64,000 nucleotides of DNA from Nyssa sinensis. Its lineage: Eukaryota; Streptophyta; Magnoliopsida; Cornales; Nyssaceae. The first letter of the stretch is position 1. Every line of letters starts with the position of its first letter. Under the pieces are notes generated by a model that saw nothing but the letters and a program-made list of their open reading frames with translations, had not been told where the DNA came from and ran no database searches. This document shows positions 1-12,824 of the stretch, in pieces. Location: contig CM018031.1 of assembly GCA_008638375.1 (NCBI GenBank), positions 1,406,001 through 1,470,000 on the forward strand. Reading direction: 5' to 3'. Both the position numbers and the translations under genes were made by a program.

Positions 1-640
1 CACTAAATAAAATATTAGTCTATGTGAAAAATATCTTATTATCATTAAAATTTCTGAAATATTCTTGATTAAAAACTTTTAAGACTAATGTGTTATCAAC
101 TAAGCTTAGTTCATGACCGAAAAGAAATGAACTACCTCTTTTATAAAAGAAAAAAGACACGAGATATTAATTGAATTATATCTCATTTGTACACTTATTT
201 TAAACTAATTGAGAACTTTTCCATTATTAACAATATATCTATACTACAATATCCGAATCTACCACTGCTCACGTGACAAGTCAAAATATTCATTCTGAGG
301 AATTATACAATAAGCTGATTATACAATTTTTATAATTTTAATATTAAAATAAGAAATTATAAAATCACGAGTTCATAAAACAACTTTTCCATTTTGATGG
401 ATAATGGAGAGGATCCTATCCTAATGAATTATTGATTAGCGGGGCCTGCCCATTTGGCGCGGCCCAAAACTTGGGAAATTATTGCTATGGGTGATTTTCA
501 TTTTCAACCTTGATGTATGCCATTTCCCCTATTTATCCAAGCACTGTTGCTGTTCCTGACGTCTAAGAGCTGAAATTAAAGACAGTTTTCACTGTTTGAC
601 AGCAGACTGGCGGTTGCCACACGCACTTCTTTACCCCCCA
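1..640. other. intergenic, AT-rich
   Basis: No coding potential seen. The last 200 bases are less AT-rich and carry an ACGT-core element (TGACGTC near 557-563). They look like the distal part of the promoter described next. Confidence 0.5.
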
Positions 641-761
641 AAAAAGGCAATAAATAGAAGAGTGCTGGCAAGCACTCATTCATCTTCATCCCTCTTTCTC
701 TCTCTCTCTCCAAAACTCTCACACTCTGATCACTCTCTTTCTGCTCATGGATCCGTCTAAG
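641..761 (+). promoter_or_regulatory. possible promoter, CT-rich leader and orphan first exon
   Basis: A TATA-like ATAAATAG lies at 650-657. It is followed by a CT-rich leader (about 690-746), typical of plant 5' UTRs, then an ATG at 747-749 opening the short peptide MDPSK. That peptide ends exactly at a plausible donor (AAG|GTACAG, GT at 762-763). Read without splicing, the frame stops after 16 codons. I could not find a convincing second exon downstream on this strand. It may be the start of a gene with a long intron, a truncated gene, or chance. The layout is seen; the function is inference. Confidence 0.3.
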
Positions 762-799
762 GTACAGATTTTGAACTCTCAAAGCTTTGAAGTTTGATC

Positions 800-3590
800 C
801 TCTTCTCTTCAATACTTTCTCAGTTTTCTAAATGCTTAGTAACGGCTTTGTGTGTGTGTTAATTTTTATGCTGTAGTTCTTTTTTATATTTTGATTTTAA
901 ACGTGCTGCGTTTGGAATTGCACGTTTAAAAGCTGTTGATTACATCTCTAACCTTTTGAAGGAGGAAAATCTTAGAGAAGAATGTCTGTGTTTGGGAGGG
1001 TGGGGGACATAAATTAGGAGCAATTGATATCCCGTGGTACACCTTAGCTCCTACCTTGTATATACTTAATTCTGTCTTAATATATATAGCTATATATGTA
1101 TATAAATATATATATATATATATAATTGTTTATAGATGTACTTAAACTTCTATGCACTCAATATTTCTATGTACACTTATGCTTGTTTATAAGTCTATTT
1201 AGATATATGATAACAATCACACACACACATCATATATATATATATATGGATGCACACTTGCACAATAGATATTCGATTTAATATTTACTTTATTTTAAAT
1301 AGGTTTATTAAACAATTTTGAAATTAAAATCCCTTTTGATAAATAGTTATCAAACGTTTACTTTTAATTTTGAGGAAAAAAAAAACATAGGTTGTTTTTT
1401 ATTTATTAAAATATTTTTAAAAATGATGATCAAACATTTTCTTTCAAATATAAAAACATGTAAACAAGAAAAATGCTATTCAGGCGTTTGAAATTTGAAT
1501 CATCGACATATAACTGTATAAGTTGAAAGCAAAACTAAATAACACTTTGGCCATCAAACGCAATTATGATTAATTTTTGTTATATATGTATATATTATTT
1601 TCACTTTAATAAGGAAAAAAATAATATGGGTTGAGCCAGACCTGGGCAGGCCTTAAAACATTTCTTCAGGCCAGTCTTAGGTTTACCAATTCAGGCCCGA
1701 GGTTAGTCCATGGTTCCAACTGATGGTCTTTGGATACCGAGGAAACTATCAAAATTTGTTTCATTCGAGTGCAAGGGAGATAAGTCAGGTCCAACTAATC
1801 TCAATTGATGAACCTCTCTAATATGTACGTGACATTACTTACACTTAACAAAACAAATGGATAGTCTTTTAAGATCCATCCATGCTTGGCTCGTTCAAAT
1901 GGTCAGAGTGGACTGGTCCCTTGCATTATGGGTTGTACATGTATGTCATGCATTAGACTTTTGTACCTTTAACTCAATATTTGATCTTATTTCACCTATT
2001 TTAATTCCAGAAAAATTTAAAAGCATTCTTAACATATTTTGAAAATATCTAGCACCAAAAAAAATGATTCATATATTTTTTTGAAAAAGTCACTTTGTAA
2101 AACTTATATAATAAATCTATAAAAACAGCAAATAAACTTTGAACGTAATCTAAGTTCCTAGTCGATACACTTCAACTTTTAGTCATCAATCCGTGAAGTT
2201 TTGAGGGATGAATACTTGAACTAAATAAATCTTAAGACATTTCGACATTACAAATCTGTATTCTGAAATCAAAATTAGCCAACACAAGTACAACATCGAC
2301 TTGGTAAACCAAAGAATGTGAAACCAATCCCACTGAGGGAAAGTCCCTTTTATAGAATCCCAAGCGGAACTTACAGAAATAGCTCCATTGGTATTCGATC
2401 GGATCAGAGTCCTATATATTTTAAAACTAAAAAGTGATAGAGGGGAGTTGTTGAAGAGATCTAAGCCGCTACCACTCCCCATAGTGAACTATAGGAGAGA
2501 CTTTGTGAGAGGTGATGCCTGAAGTACCCCCACCGTAGTCTTCTATCCACAATCTAAGTAAGGATACCTACTAGGTGCCAAGGGTTATGTGAGAGAAAAG
2601 TGTCCCTTCCATCTTCAATCACGTGTCTAATAAACTCTTTAGCAACCTACCTCAACTTAAAAAGTTTCCTCCAAGTCCAACTACAGTCTTGGGGAATAGT
2701 TACTGCCAGAAGCTACAATATTTAAACCTACAAAGTATGGATCCACTTCACCTATAGAGACACCTTCTTGCTGCATATGGCCCAAACAGGTGTTAGCATA
2801 GAAGCCATTCACTTTCATTGTGAGACCAAAGGAAAGCCTTGACCTTAGCTTCCTAGTTGGACCAAGGGAAAGCCCTCAATCTTTGCTCAATTTCTTTGAA
2901 GACTCTCTTAGGGAGGATAAACTAATATTACTTATTTTCTCCTTAGTTTTGGGATAATCTTTACTTAATATGATTTATATGAGCATGATGCTTCAAATAT
3001 CCATTCAGTCACATTCAACAATAGGCAGTCACAAATCCAACAATAGGCAGTCATAAATCCCATATTATCAAACATGTCTTTTGTTTTTCTTTTTATTTAT
3101 TTTAAAAACATTATTGTTATATGAGTTCGTATGGTTTGGATTTTTAGGACCGACTAAATCAGAAAATTTGGTTAAATTGTTTTTAAAATTTAAAATCAGT
3201 ATTTAGATAACCCACATATTTGATTATTTTAAAATTAAAATTGATTACTTTAAAAAAATGATTGGATAATAGTCAAACGGGAGCTGTTTTTGTTTTAAGC
3301 AGGATAAGACAAAAAAAAAAATTTGATTATCGAAAAATGTTTAAAATTTAATAATTGTTTATCTCAATAATCTAAACCAAATGCCACCTAAATACGTTTT
3401 CTATTTTCATTTTTATAAAAATAAAATAAAATAAAACAACCTATTCTTTAGAAAAACTGTTCAATACCGTTGCATTATTGTCTGTACATTCTCACGGACA
3501 AATTGTTCCAGTAGAACATACCTATATCTGCTGCTTACAATGAAAAGTGGTTTGTATTCTTTAAATTGATCCATTTTATTGAAGAGAGTA
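800..3590. other. intergenic with AT microsatellites
   Basis: No gene seen. There are TA-rich microsatellites near 1080-1125 and 1230-1247. The stretch at 2190-2950 is less AT-rich and may be an old retroelement fragment, but no protein motif could be read in it. Confidence 0.45.
3015..3060. repeat. short tandem repeat, 22-bp unit x2
   Basis: Two adjacent copies of a unit containing CAACAATAGGCAGTCA, with one substitution seen between them. Confidence 0.5.
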
Positions 3591-3838
3591 TCGGAGAAGT
3601 TATGGTAAAATATATGAATCCCAGGACCCTTTTTTTTTCGGGGAGACACAAGATAAATTCCTCTTCGTGTTTTTTGTAATTTTGAGATCTATATTTATTG
3701 TCATTTATCGAGTAAGACCGAGAGACAAATTTCGGATATATGTATTGATTCTACCGAACTCACAACATGTACGCCATTTAAATCACTAAGAATACAACAA
3801 TAAAGATTCAAACACGCACGAAATATTTAGACTACGCC

Positions 3839-4875
3839 AAACATTTGAGACTCTACTTCTAATCACTGCCTAACGGCAGGGTAATCCAGACCTGTTTAGA
3901 TTCAATAAATTAAAGGAAAAAGAAGGAAACTATTAAAGAGGATAAAGGTTGCGGTTCAGCATGTGACATAGTTTTGGTTACTATTAGCATTGCTTGTGTT
4001 TACAGGAAACCGACCCTTTTTAAAGCATCTAAAGCTATCAATCCAGGGTCCTTTTTCACAGCTCATTTGGATTCGGCCTGGTTTTCCTAATTTAGTATGG
4101 GGGAAAACAGAAGTTTTTTCTCATATTCTGTCATGATTTTGTGATACTAATTAATTTTTTCAAATCTTTGAAAATGAAGAATAAGAAAAAATATAAAACT
4201 AAAGCTGAACATTTTGCATTATATTGTTTGTTCATTTCATTCACTCACTCTGTGAATTGAAAATAGTTCTTGGACAGGACACAACTTGCCAATGATTTTC
4301 GTTATGTTACAAGTAGTAGTGAAAATAAGTTGAAATGGGGACTTGACACATATTGTTTGGCCAAACATTTGAGACTCTACTTCTAATCACTGCCTGACGG
4401 CAGGGTAATCCAGACCTGTTTAGATTCAATAAATTAAAGGAAAAAGAAGGAAACTATTAAAGAGGATAAAGGTTGCGGTTCAGCATGTGATATACTTTTG
4501 GCTACTATTTAACATTGCTTGTGTTTACAGGAAACCGACGCTTTTTAAAGCATCTAAAGCTATCAATCCAGGGTCCTTTTTCACTGCTCATTTGGATTCG
4601 GCTTGGTTTTCCTAATTTAGTATGGGGGGAAAAAAGAAGATTTTTCTCATATTCTGTCATGATTTTGTGATACTAATTAATTTTTTCAAATCTTTGAAAA
4701 TGAAGAAGAAGAAAAAATATAAAACTAAAGCTTATATTGTTTTTTCATTTCATTCACTCACTCTGTGAATTGAAAATAGTTCTTGGACAGGACACAACTT
4801 GCCAATGATTTTCGTTATGTTACAAGTAGCAGTGAAAATAAGTTGAAATGGGGACTTGACACATATTGTTTGGCC
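3839..4875. repeat. 524-bp tandem duplication upstream of ankyrin gene 1
   Basis: 3839-4362 is repeated at 4363-4875 with few substitutions and about 10 bases missing from the second copy. Both copies end in the same bases (TATTGTTTGGCC). The region upstream of ankyrin gene 2 (about 24700-24970) holds one diverged copy of the same sequence, so the doubling happened on the copy-1 side or was lost on the other. It lies 0.7-1.8 kb upstream of the start codon. Confidence 0.85.
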
Positions 4876-5535
4876 TTTTTGAGAAAAAAATAATATTTTT
4901 CTGGGTAATGGACAGTCAAAAATAGCATGAATGAAATGAATTTCCATTTTCTTTGTCTAGAGGATGCAGATGGCCATCATTATGTACCTCTCTTTTTATA
5001 AAGAGAATCAAAAGAACTTAAACATCTATAATGTAAGGAAGAAGGAAATGAAAAGGAAAGACATCACTAGAAGAAAAAGGTAAAGGACAAAAGAAATAAA
5101 GGAGTGCTAATTTACCAAAAATAAAATAATAGAGAAGTGCTAGCCTCCATTGTGGTAGATCCAAAAAATTTAGTTAGGGAAGGGGAAATTGTAGGTGTTG
5201 AAATTTTAAAAAGCTCATATGAGTATATAAAAAAAATTGAGGGACACCTCCATTGTGACCTCATTGGCGTACATTAAATATGCCTATTAATCAAATTTCG
5301 AACATCTCACTTTTGCATCTGAACAAACCTGTAGAGCATGCCCAATCTGATGGAAAAGAAAATATTTAATTAACTAGAATTTTTAAACAAAATGGCTTTT
5401 TCCATTCAAAAAACTATAATAGATTAATGGTATTCTTTTAAGACATTGTTTGTGTAGCATTTCTTTTTCTTTTTTTGGAGTAGACACAAACACTGGAAAG
5501 GGAGGAAGTAAAGAGGGATAAGGTTGTGGTACTAG

Positions 5536-5544
5536 TATATATAA
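5536..5544 (+). promoter_or_regulatory. TATA box of ankyrin gene 1
   Basis: TATATATAA lies 63 bases before the start codon. The flanking sequence (GAAGTAAAGAGGGATA upstream) is conserved at the same place in front of gene 2, which supports it as core promoter. Confidence 0.5.
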
Positions 5545-5606
5545 GTGTGTGTGTTTTTGTATATATCTATTTGTAACACCAACACCGTCAATACAAATCA
5601 GGAAAA

Positions 5607-6168
5607 ATGTCTTTCGAGGACGAATATGGAGGGATTTCTTTCGCTGCAGAAGCAGAAGAGTTTAATGAACAACTACACCAATCATTTAAGGAGGGCAATG
5701 ACATGCTCAAATTTGCTATTGAAGGCCAATGGAACAATGTTTTAAGGATCTACGAGAGGAATTCCTCTGCTAGAGAAAACTCTCTGCATTCAGAAGACAC
5801 AGTGTTACATATAGCTGTCTCTGATGGCCGTGAAGACACAGTCCAGAAACTGTTAAACATATCAGATGGATTTTCTGTCATGCACAAGAAGAATAACAAA
5901 GGAAACACACCTCTCCATTTGGCCGCAGCAATGGGGAATGTGGCCATATGCAAATGCTTAGCTCCGAAAGTTCCTGAACTCATCGCGGATCGCAACAATG
6001 CCGGCGAGACACCGCTGTTTCTGGCAGCCCATCATGGCAAGCGAGAGGCTTTCCTGTTTCTCCATGAGCTCCACACCCGCAGAAGAGGTGGTGTACCGGA
6101 CTACTCTTCATGTGAGAAAAGTGATGAAACAAGCATTCTTCACTCGGCCATCTATGGAAAGTACTTTG
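5607..6168 (+). CDS. ankyrin gene 1, exon 1
   Basis: 187 codons plus one base, with the N-terminal ankyrin repeats. The ATG follows a leader conserved with copy 2. The exon must end at TTTG so that G joins AT of exon 2 to make Asp, giving the family motif YFDLAF. The donor is therefore GCAAGT, not GT. Confidence 0.85.
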
Positions 6169-9100
6169 GCAAGTGTCATTACCATTCTTGACTTCTTTGT
6201 TTTTGCCCAAATATTTACATCCCTGTCTAAATATTATAAGCTTTCATAGCCATGTCTGATGCAGTTACTGCCCCTTACATTAGCTATGTAGGAAAAAAAA
6301 TTACTTTGTTGCTCAGATATAAGTATTTTAACTATTAAAAAGTCACAAAAATCAAATAATATGTAAGATTTGAGTATTTACATTAGACTCATGCAATGTT
6401 CTACTAATATCGTCGGACATGTTAGATTTGAGTATTTATATTGAATTTACGTGAATCTTATACAATGCTCTACTAATATCGTGTTTTTTACTTAGATTTG
6501 GCATTTGAAGTAATTTCTGAATACCCAAAGCTTGTGATCAGCATTGACAAGAATGGCTTATCTCCACTGCATATTCTAGCCACTAAACCCAGTGCATTCA
6601 AGAGCGGCACTCACCTCGGATTGTTTGATGCTATGATTTATGAATGTAAGATCTCTTTTCCCTCCTCTATCTATTTTGAGTATTTATGATTTAACACATT
6701 CACATTTCTATATATGCACTTTACCACAAGAAGGATAATTTGAAAATAAATCACTCAAAAAGATTTTTATTTTTCCTCCCATGATCATTCTATGAACTGT
6801 ACTTTAATTTTGAAATTAAATAATATATTATATAAGAAAAAAATGTTGTAAAAATATTGTATATCCTAATTTTACATTTGGATAAGTACTAAATAAGAGA
6901 CTTTGATATAAGTACATTATTTTTATTTTTAAATTAAATAAAAAATTATTTGTATTCTTATATAATATTTTTATCGAGTTCTCAACAATAACATTTTCTC
7001 GAGTTCCTAAAAAAAATTTTCCCAAAAATATGCATGAAAAATTTTAAAATTTGAGAAAAGGATAAAAAATAATACACACATATATATATATATATGTTAA
7101 GAGAGAGTACAACATTTTTTTTAAAGAAAAGATGAACATTGGATGCAAGAAAAATAAAAATTAAGCAATATGTTTGAGATCAATTGTGGTAGTGACATGA
7201 TTATCATTGGTGGTGACGATGATATAATACGTTAAGTCATTTTGATGACAGTTATACTTATCGACAAATAGTCTACTTATTTTTTATTTTTCTAATTTTG
7301 TCTAGTATGTTTAGTTAATAAAGAGTTCGGATTAAAGTAACTTTAATTAATGCCTTAGGTTGAATTACAATCTAAGAATCCTTTTATTAAGTTACTAAGA
7401 TAATGAATTCATGTATATCAGGATAATCACAATAGATAAAATAGAGTTAGAATATTCTATAAGTGGTTTTTTTTAAAGGAAAAATAGATTGTTCTTGTTT
7501 TGGTTATAATGTGCCCTTTTCTCTCTGTTCATTTTCAGCTATTATTATGGATAAATTGAAGAAGAAAACATCTTATCATGAAATGTTCACAAGAAGTTTA
7601 AGGAGTATTCTGCAATTGTTAAGGGGTTTGCTGCTACGAGTTTCAAGTAAGTAATTTGAAAGGAATAATGCTATGCAAATAGAATTCATATATACAATTT
7701 TTCTTATAGAGTGGTGTGATTAATTGTGCTCTAATCAATTTAAAACAAATTAACATCATTTTAGACAAACATTCTATATGAAAAGGAAAAATTACTTATC
7801 AATGTTTAGTGTTACTTTTCAATTACATGGGCCATTAACTCCCACTAAGATTCCATGCAATTTATTCATATTTTCAAAAATAAAATAAAATACTATGAAT
7901 ACAATTTTCTTAATAAAATTTCTCACTTTTATATACAAATGAGTTTAACTACATACATTTATTATAGTAAATCTTCTACCAAGGATTTATCTTTGTATTC
8001 TTCAATTATTTTTTTAATTTAAATCAGAACATTAAAAATTGTGATAATGCATTAATTTATTATAATATTTTATTATTGAACTTATTAAAAGATATAATTT
8101 GTCGTTTTTTTTTTTGAAAGGAAATTACCCATGACTCCTTTTGGTTAAATTCGAGTACACATAATTTTGTCTTGGACATTTATTGTTGGCAATGCACAAT
8201 TGAAAGACAATCTACGAGGTGTTAGGGCTAGGCCGCTAGGGTGAAATGGAAAATCAGTCGAGGTTGTTGACATTTGCTTGATTCGAGGCATTGTTTGGGT
8301 TTCAATTGAATATTGGGCAAATCATAATGTCTAAGATTTATGATATATGATAATTATATTAATTTTTTAAAATTTTTTTAAATTTATACTAATTTTTTCC
8401 ATTTTATTCAATAATATACATATATCTCTTTTCAATTAATTTTTTTTTCAAAATAATGAAATTATCTATTTTATTTATTTTTTTTTTGTATTTTTTCAAT
8501 TTGACCAATTCTTTTCTAGCTTTATTTAAAGAATTTTTTATTTAAAAATAAATTTAAAGTAAATAACTTATTTTTATTTTATATAAAAATAAATTTAAGA
8601 TTTCTATCAATATTTATTTAAAAGAAATGGGTCAAAATTCTAAAAAATAAAAATAATATATGAAAATGATAGATTTGTTATTTTGAAGAAAAAAAATTAA
8701 CTGGAGGAAGGTATTTATATATTATCAGGTAAAGTAGAGAATGTCAGTATAAGTTTAAAAACTTTATAAAATATCAGTATAATTGTCATAAATTTTAGAA
8801 GAAGTCAGTTTAATTTATCCTTGAGTATTCTATTTGGACACCAAGACAAAAGAAATATTGTATCAAATAAAATATATTCAGATGGGACGTAATTGAGTAT
8901 TTGGAACATGTGTTGATAAAATGTTGATAAAAGATTCTAATAATAGATTGTTCCAATTAATAACATAATAACGTCTTTAAAAAATCAAATGAGATATTAA
9001 ATTTATATTCCCTTTTCTTTCTTTTTTTCTTGACCTAAGAAAATGGTTGAAATATTTTTTTTTTTAAATTTTTTTAGTTCTCATCTTAGTAAGTAAGGAT

Positions 9101-12100
9101 TGAAATAATACTACCATCATACAATGTGATATAATTATAACTAATAATATTTTAAATAAATATTTAAACATCGGATACCATATTATTTATTTTATCTCGC
9201 CTTCTGGTCCTTCCAAAGAACATTGAAATTAGATATATTGTGTGTTTGGTTTAATTTAATAAACTTTTAAATCCATATTTTTCAGTCTAAAATGAATTCT
9301 TTTTAGATAAATTATGTGTTTAGTTTAGCATATAAATCATATATTTTAAGATTATAATAAGTTTAAAACTAAAATTAAGCCGTTCAAAAAGTATTTTTCG
9401 CTCATCCAAACCAGCCCATACTCCGGTGGTTATCATATACTCATAAATATAAGAAACTACAAAATCTGCAAGCATAGTGAGCAGATAGCAAGAACTGGCC
9501 AACATGAAAGCAAATGGATACTGTTTAAAAATGCATCAACACCATCCCCTGGCCTCCAGCGAATTGCGTCCCAATCACCAAAAAAAAACCTCGTTCCACT
9601 TCATGAAGTACGGCGATATCCCGACGATGAAGATTCCTGCGAATACAAAAATCAAACACCATATCTTCACCAGAATTAACGGTCTCGATCTGGGATTCAA
9701 TCGGTGTCATCGTCAGCGTCGCCCGTGGCCGGAGGTGGAGAGGGCGGGGAAGAGGAAAAGTGTGACGTAGAGAAGAGATCGAGCCATTGGATTCGTAGAA
9801 GAAAAGGTTATCCATTTTGGGGAATTTCTAGGGGTTAAAATAGGTTTAGGTATTGTGTTTACCAGATGTGTTAATTGTAGTACACAGAAAGGGGGATTGA
9901 GAGAGTACTACTGACGACGAAATTTGGAAGAGTAAGAACCGATGATGAAGACAGATTTATTTTTGAAACTGGCCTCTGTTCTTTCACCTTTCTTACTCAG
10001 CAACAAGAGCTAGGTTCTTCACTTCGGTCAGCCGGTTTAAATGAGGAGTTATGTTATATTTACATAGAAGGGTATAAATGAGGAGGAATTATCCGGTGGG
10101 TGGCGACACATAACTGTGGTTCTCAGATGACGTGATTTCCATTTCCTCTCTCAATTATTGTCTGAAAAAAGGCAGTACTCAAAGCTCAATCTTTATTTTT
10201 ATTTTTTTGGAAAAAAAATACATTTTCATTTTGATTGTAAATTCAGAGAGTAAATATCCAGAGGGAATTGTGTGCAAAAGAACCTAACCACATGAGATTA
10301 TGAGTAATTTCTTTTAAAAAAAAAATCTGTTATAAAACATTTTTCTTCTGGGATATTATACATTTTTTTTTGTATTTTCCACTTATATTTTGTATATGCT
10401 AATGCTAGGTCTAGTTAACTCTCTATTGGGATGCTGCAAAAAGAAAGCTGGCAAACTAAATGACGAGGAGGCCAGACCTCAACCAAAAAGTGATGCAGCA
10501 CAAGGTAAGCGCCATTTTTATTAATTACATTTTTTTTTTTTTGTAAAATTTTTCAAGTTATCATTCAATGATAAATTAATATCAAACGGACAAGTCAGTG
10601 TGCGCATATATACAGACCCGCATATGTTTATAAAATTATATACATATACAATCATACACAAGTGGATGTGGCTGTGGAGGAGTTTAAGCAAATATTGGTG
10701 CATAGAGATAAGAAAATATACATATGGGTATGCAGATATATTAGAACCACGTATATAGACATAGGTACATATCTATTAATATGCAGACTCCTATTCACGC
10801 ATACATGTAAGAGTATAATGCATTTTTGTATATGCAACTGTGTGTGTTCACATGTGTGTATACTTTTGATTGACTGCAGGGGGAGTAGCGCTGCCTAATA
10901 AATAAATCAATAAGTTTTTTTGGTTGTAAAATAAAATAAAGCTTTTTACTTCTAGGAAGAAGAATTTCTTTTTCTTTCTGAAGTAATTTTTTTTTACACA
11001 ATCCAAAACTCTACTGATAAATAACAAAATACTATTGAAGTTACCAGGAAATACTTTATTTTCTCTCTACGAACTTATTTTCTTTTATATCTGACAAAAG
11101 ACACTGTAGTTGATTCTGGAAAAAGAGTATTTCCCTTGTAAACAATATTACAAGTGCAATCAAACTTAGCTAATGTACTCTGCTACAGCTATCTGGATAT
11201 GATATGAAGAGTTGTACACTTCCAAACTTAATTAATTAGTTATCGTATGTACTAATCCATTTTGTGGAGTCTGTTGACAAGGTGTGGCTCAATCAGAGGA
11301 TCATCATAAGGACAATTCAAGTGCTGCTGCTCATTTACGAAAAAAGAAGAAATGGGCCCGACTAGCTGTTTCATTTGGTCTTTCATTCATCAATCTCGTG
11401 ATGAAGCCCTTAGTACTAATTCTTCTAGCTCTCGGTTAGTATATGTGTCTTTATGTATGTGTATCATTTTGGTTTAACTTCTTTAGCTAGTTCATATACA
11501 TACATATATATATATATATATATTAGCACCTAATAGCTTGTGCTCGCTGCATCATTATGGTCTATAATGAGAACTAAAATTTCATTTTGTGCAATGCATG
11601 GAGATGATTAAAAGGAGTGTTCAAAACAAAAACAAAAACATAAAAATACAAAAATGAAAATGAAAAAAGAGGATATAAATTCAGTGCATGGAAACTTCTA
11701 AAATAGGACATTACGTGCAACCTTTGGACTATTGGTTGAAAGGCTAACAAATTTACTAAAACACGCTACATGATAAAGTTGTGACTGATAATTATAAAAA
11801 AAAAAAAAAAAAAAAGCAACAAGGAAATTCAGAATTAAAACTAACCACAAATAAATAATTATGAAACTAACCATTATATACTTATAAAGGTAGAACACAT
11901 TTTTCTCAAGTTATCTATTCAGTTCCATAGCCCTTGTTTTACTCAGGCCAGCACTTTTTTGTTACTTCACTTTTCAGCAATGCGGGACCCTATCACCTTG
12001 AGCCTTTTGCCTTTAATTACACTAGTTGCATGTATTGATATAATCAAACTGAAATGGCATTATATAATATTTATATAGGCAGGTAGGTCACACAAAACCT

Positions 12101-12783
12101 TGGCACAACAGTCACAAATTTGAGTTGTAGAAACAATCTCTTCACTCATGGGGGTAACATTGCATTCATTATACCAAATCACATAAATTTGTATCCGACT
12201 ATGATCTAAATATTTAAATTTAAAATTTGTTCATATTATTCTTGTCTTATGTTTGAGAATAGATATTTGTGTGTACACATTCCTTTTCCTTGAGTTCAAT
12301 GGTTACGCTACAGAATTGTTATCGAGTCTCTAGTAACACCATCTAAAGACTTTAAACAACTAGCCTGACACACACCTTATTTATAACAAATTTAAATGAA
12401 CTCACATATATATAACTTTCCACTTTCTTGATAAGAAGCACAGATACGGACACGGGACACGGATACGTCGACACGTTATTTTTAAAAAAAGTAGGACACG
12501 AACAAGTCAGGGACACGTTCATTGTCTATAATTTTTTTTTAATTTTTATATGATCATATACTGAAAACTTAATGCTATTTCAATTAAAACTAGCATAAAA
12601 ACACACAAATCACAAAAATAGTATTAAAATATTAAAAGAACAAAGTCATTAAATAAATATTCAAGAATTTCTTCATTTAATCATCAACATACATGATTCA
12701 AGTTCCAAAACAAATTTACCAACTGTTACATAGAACATATATATGTGTATATATATATGTGTGTGTGTGTGTGTGCGTGTGTG

Positions 12784-12824
<41 letters not shown>

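Noticed and set aside
5607..6191. A stand-alone 194-aa ankyrin protein
   Set aside because: The paralog and the family motif YFDLAF show the frame continues through a GC-AG intron into exon 2. The stop at 6189-6191 lies in the intron.
9504..9770. 88-aa + strand frame in intron 3
   Set aside because: It is the shadow of the antisense ZIP relic; the - strand carries the recognisable protein motifs.
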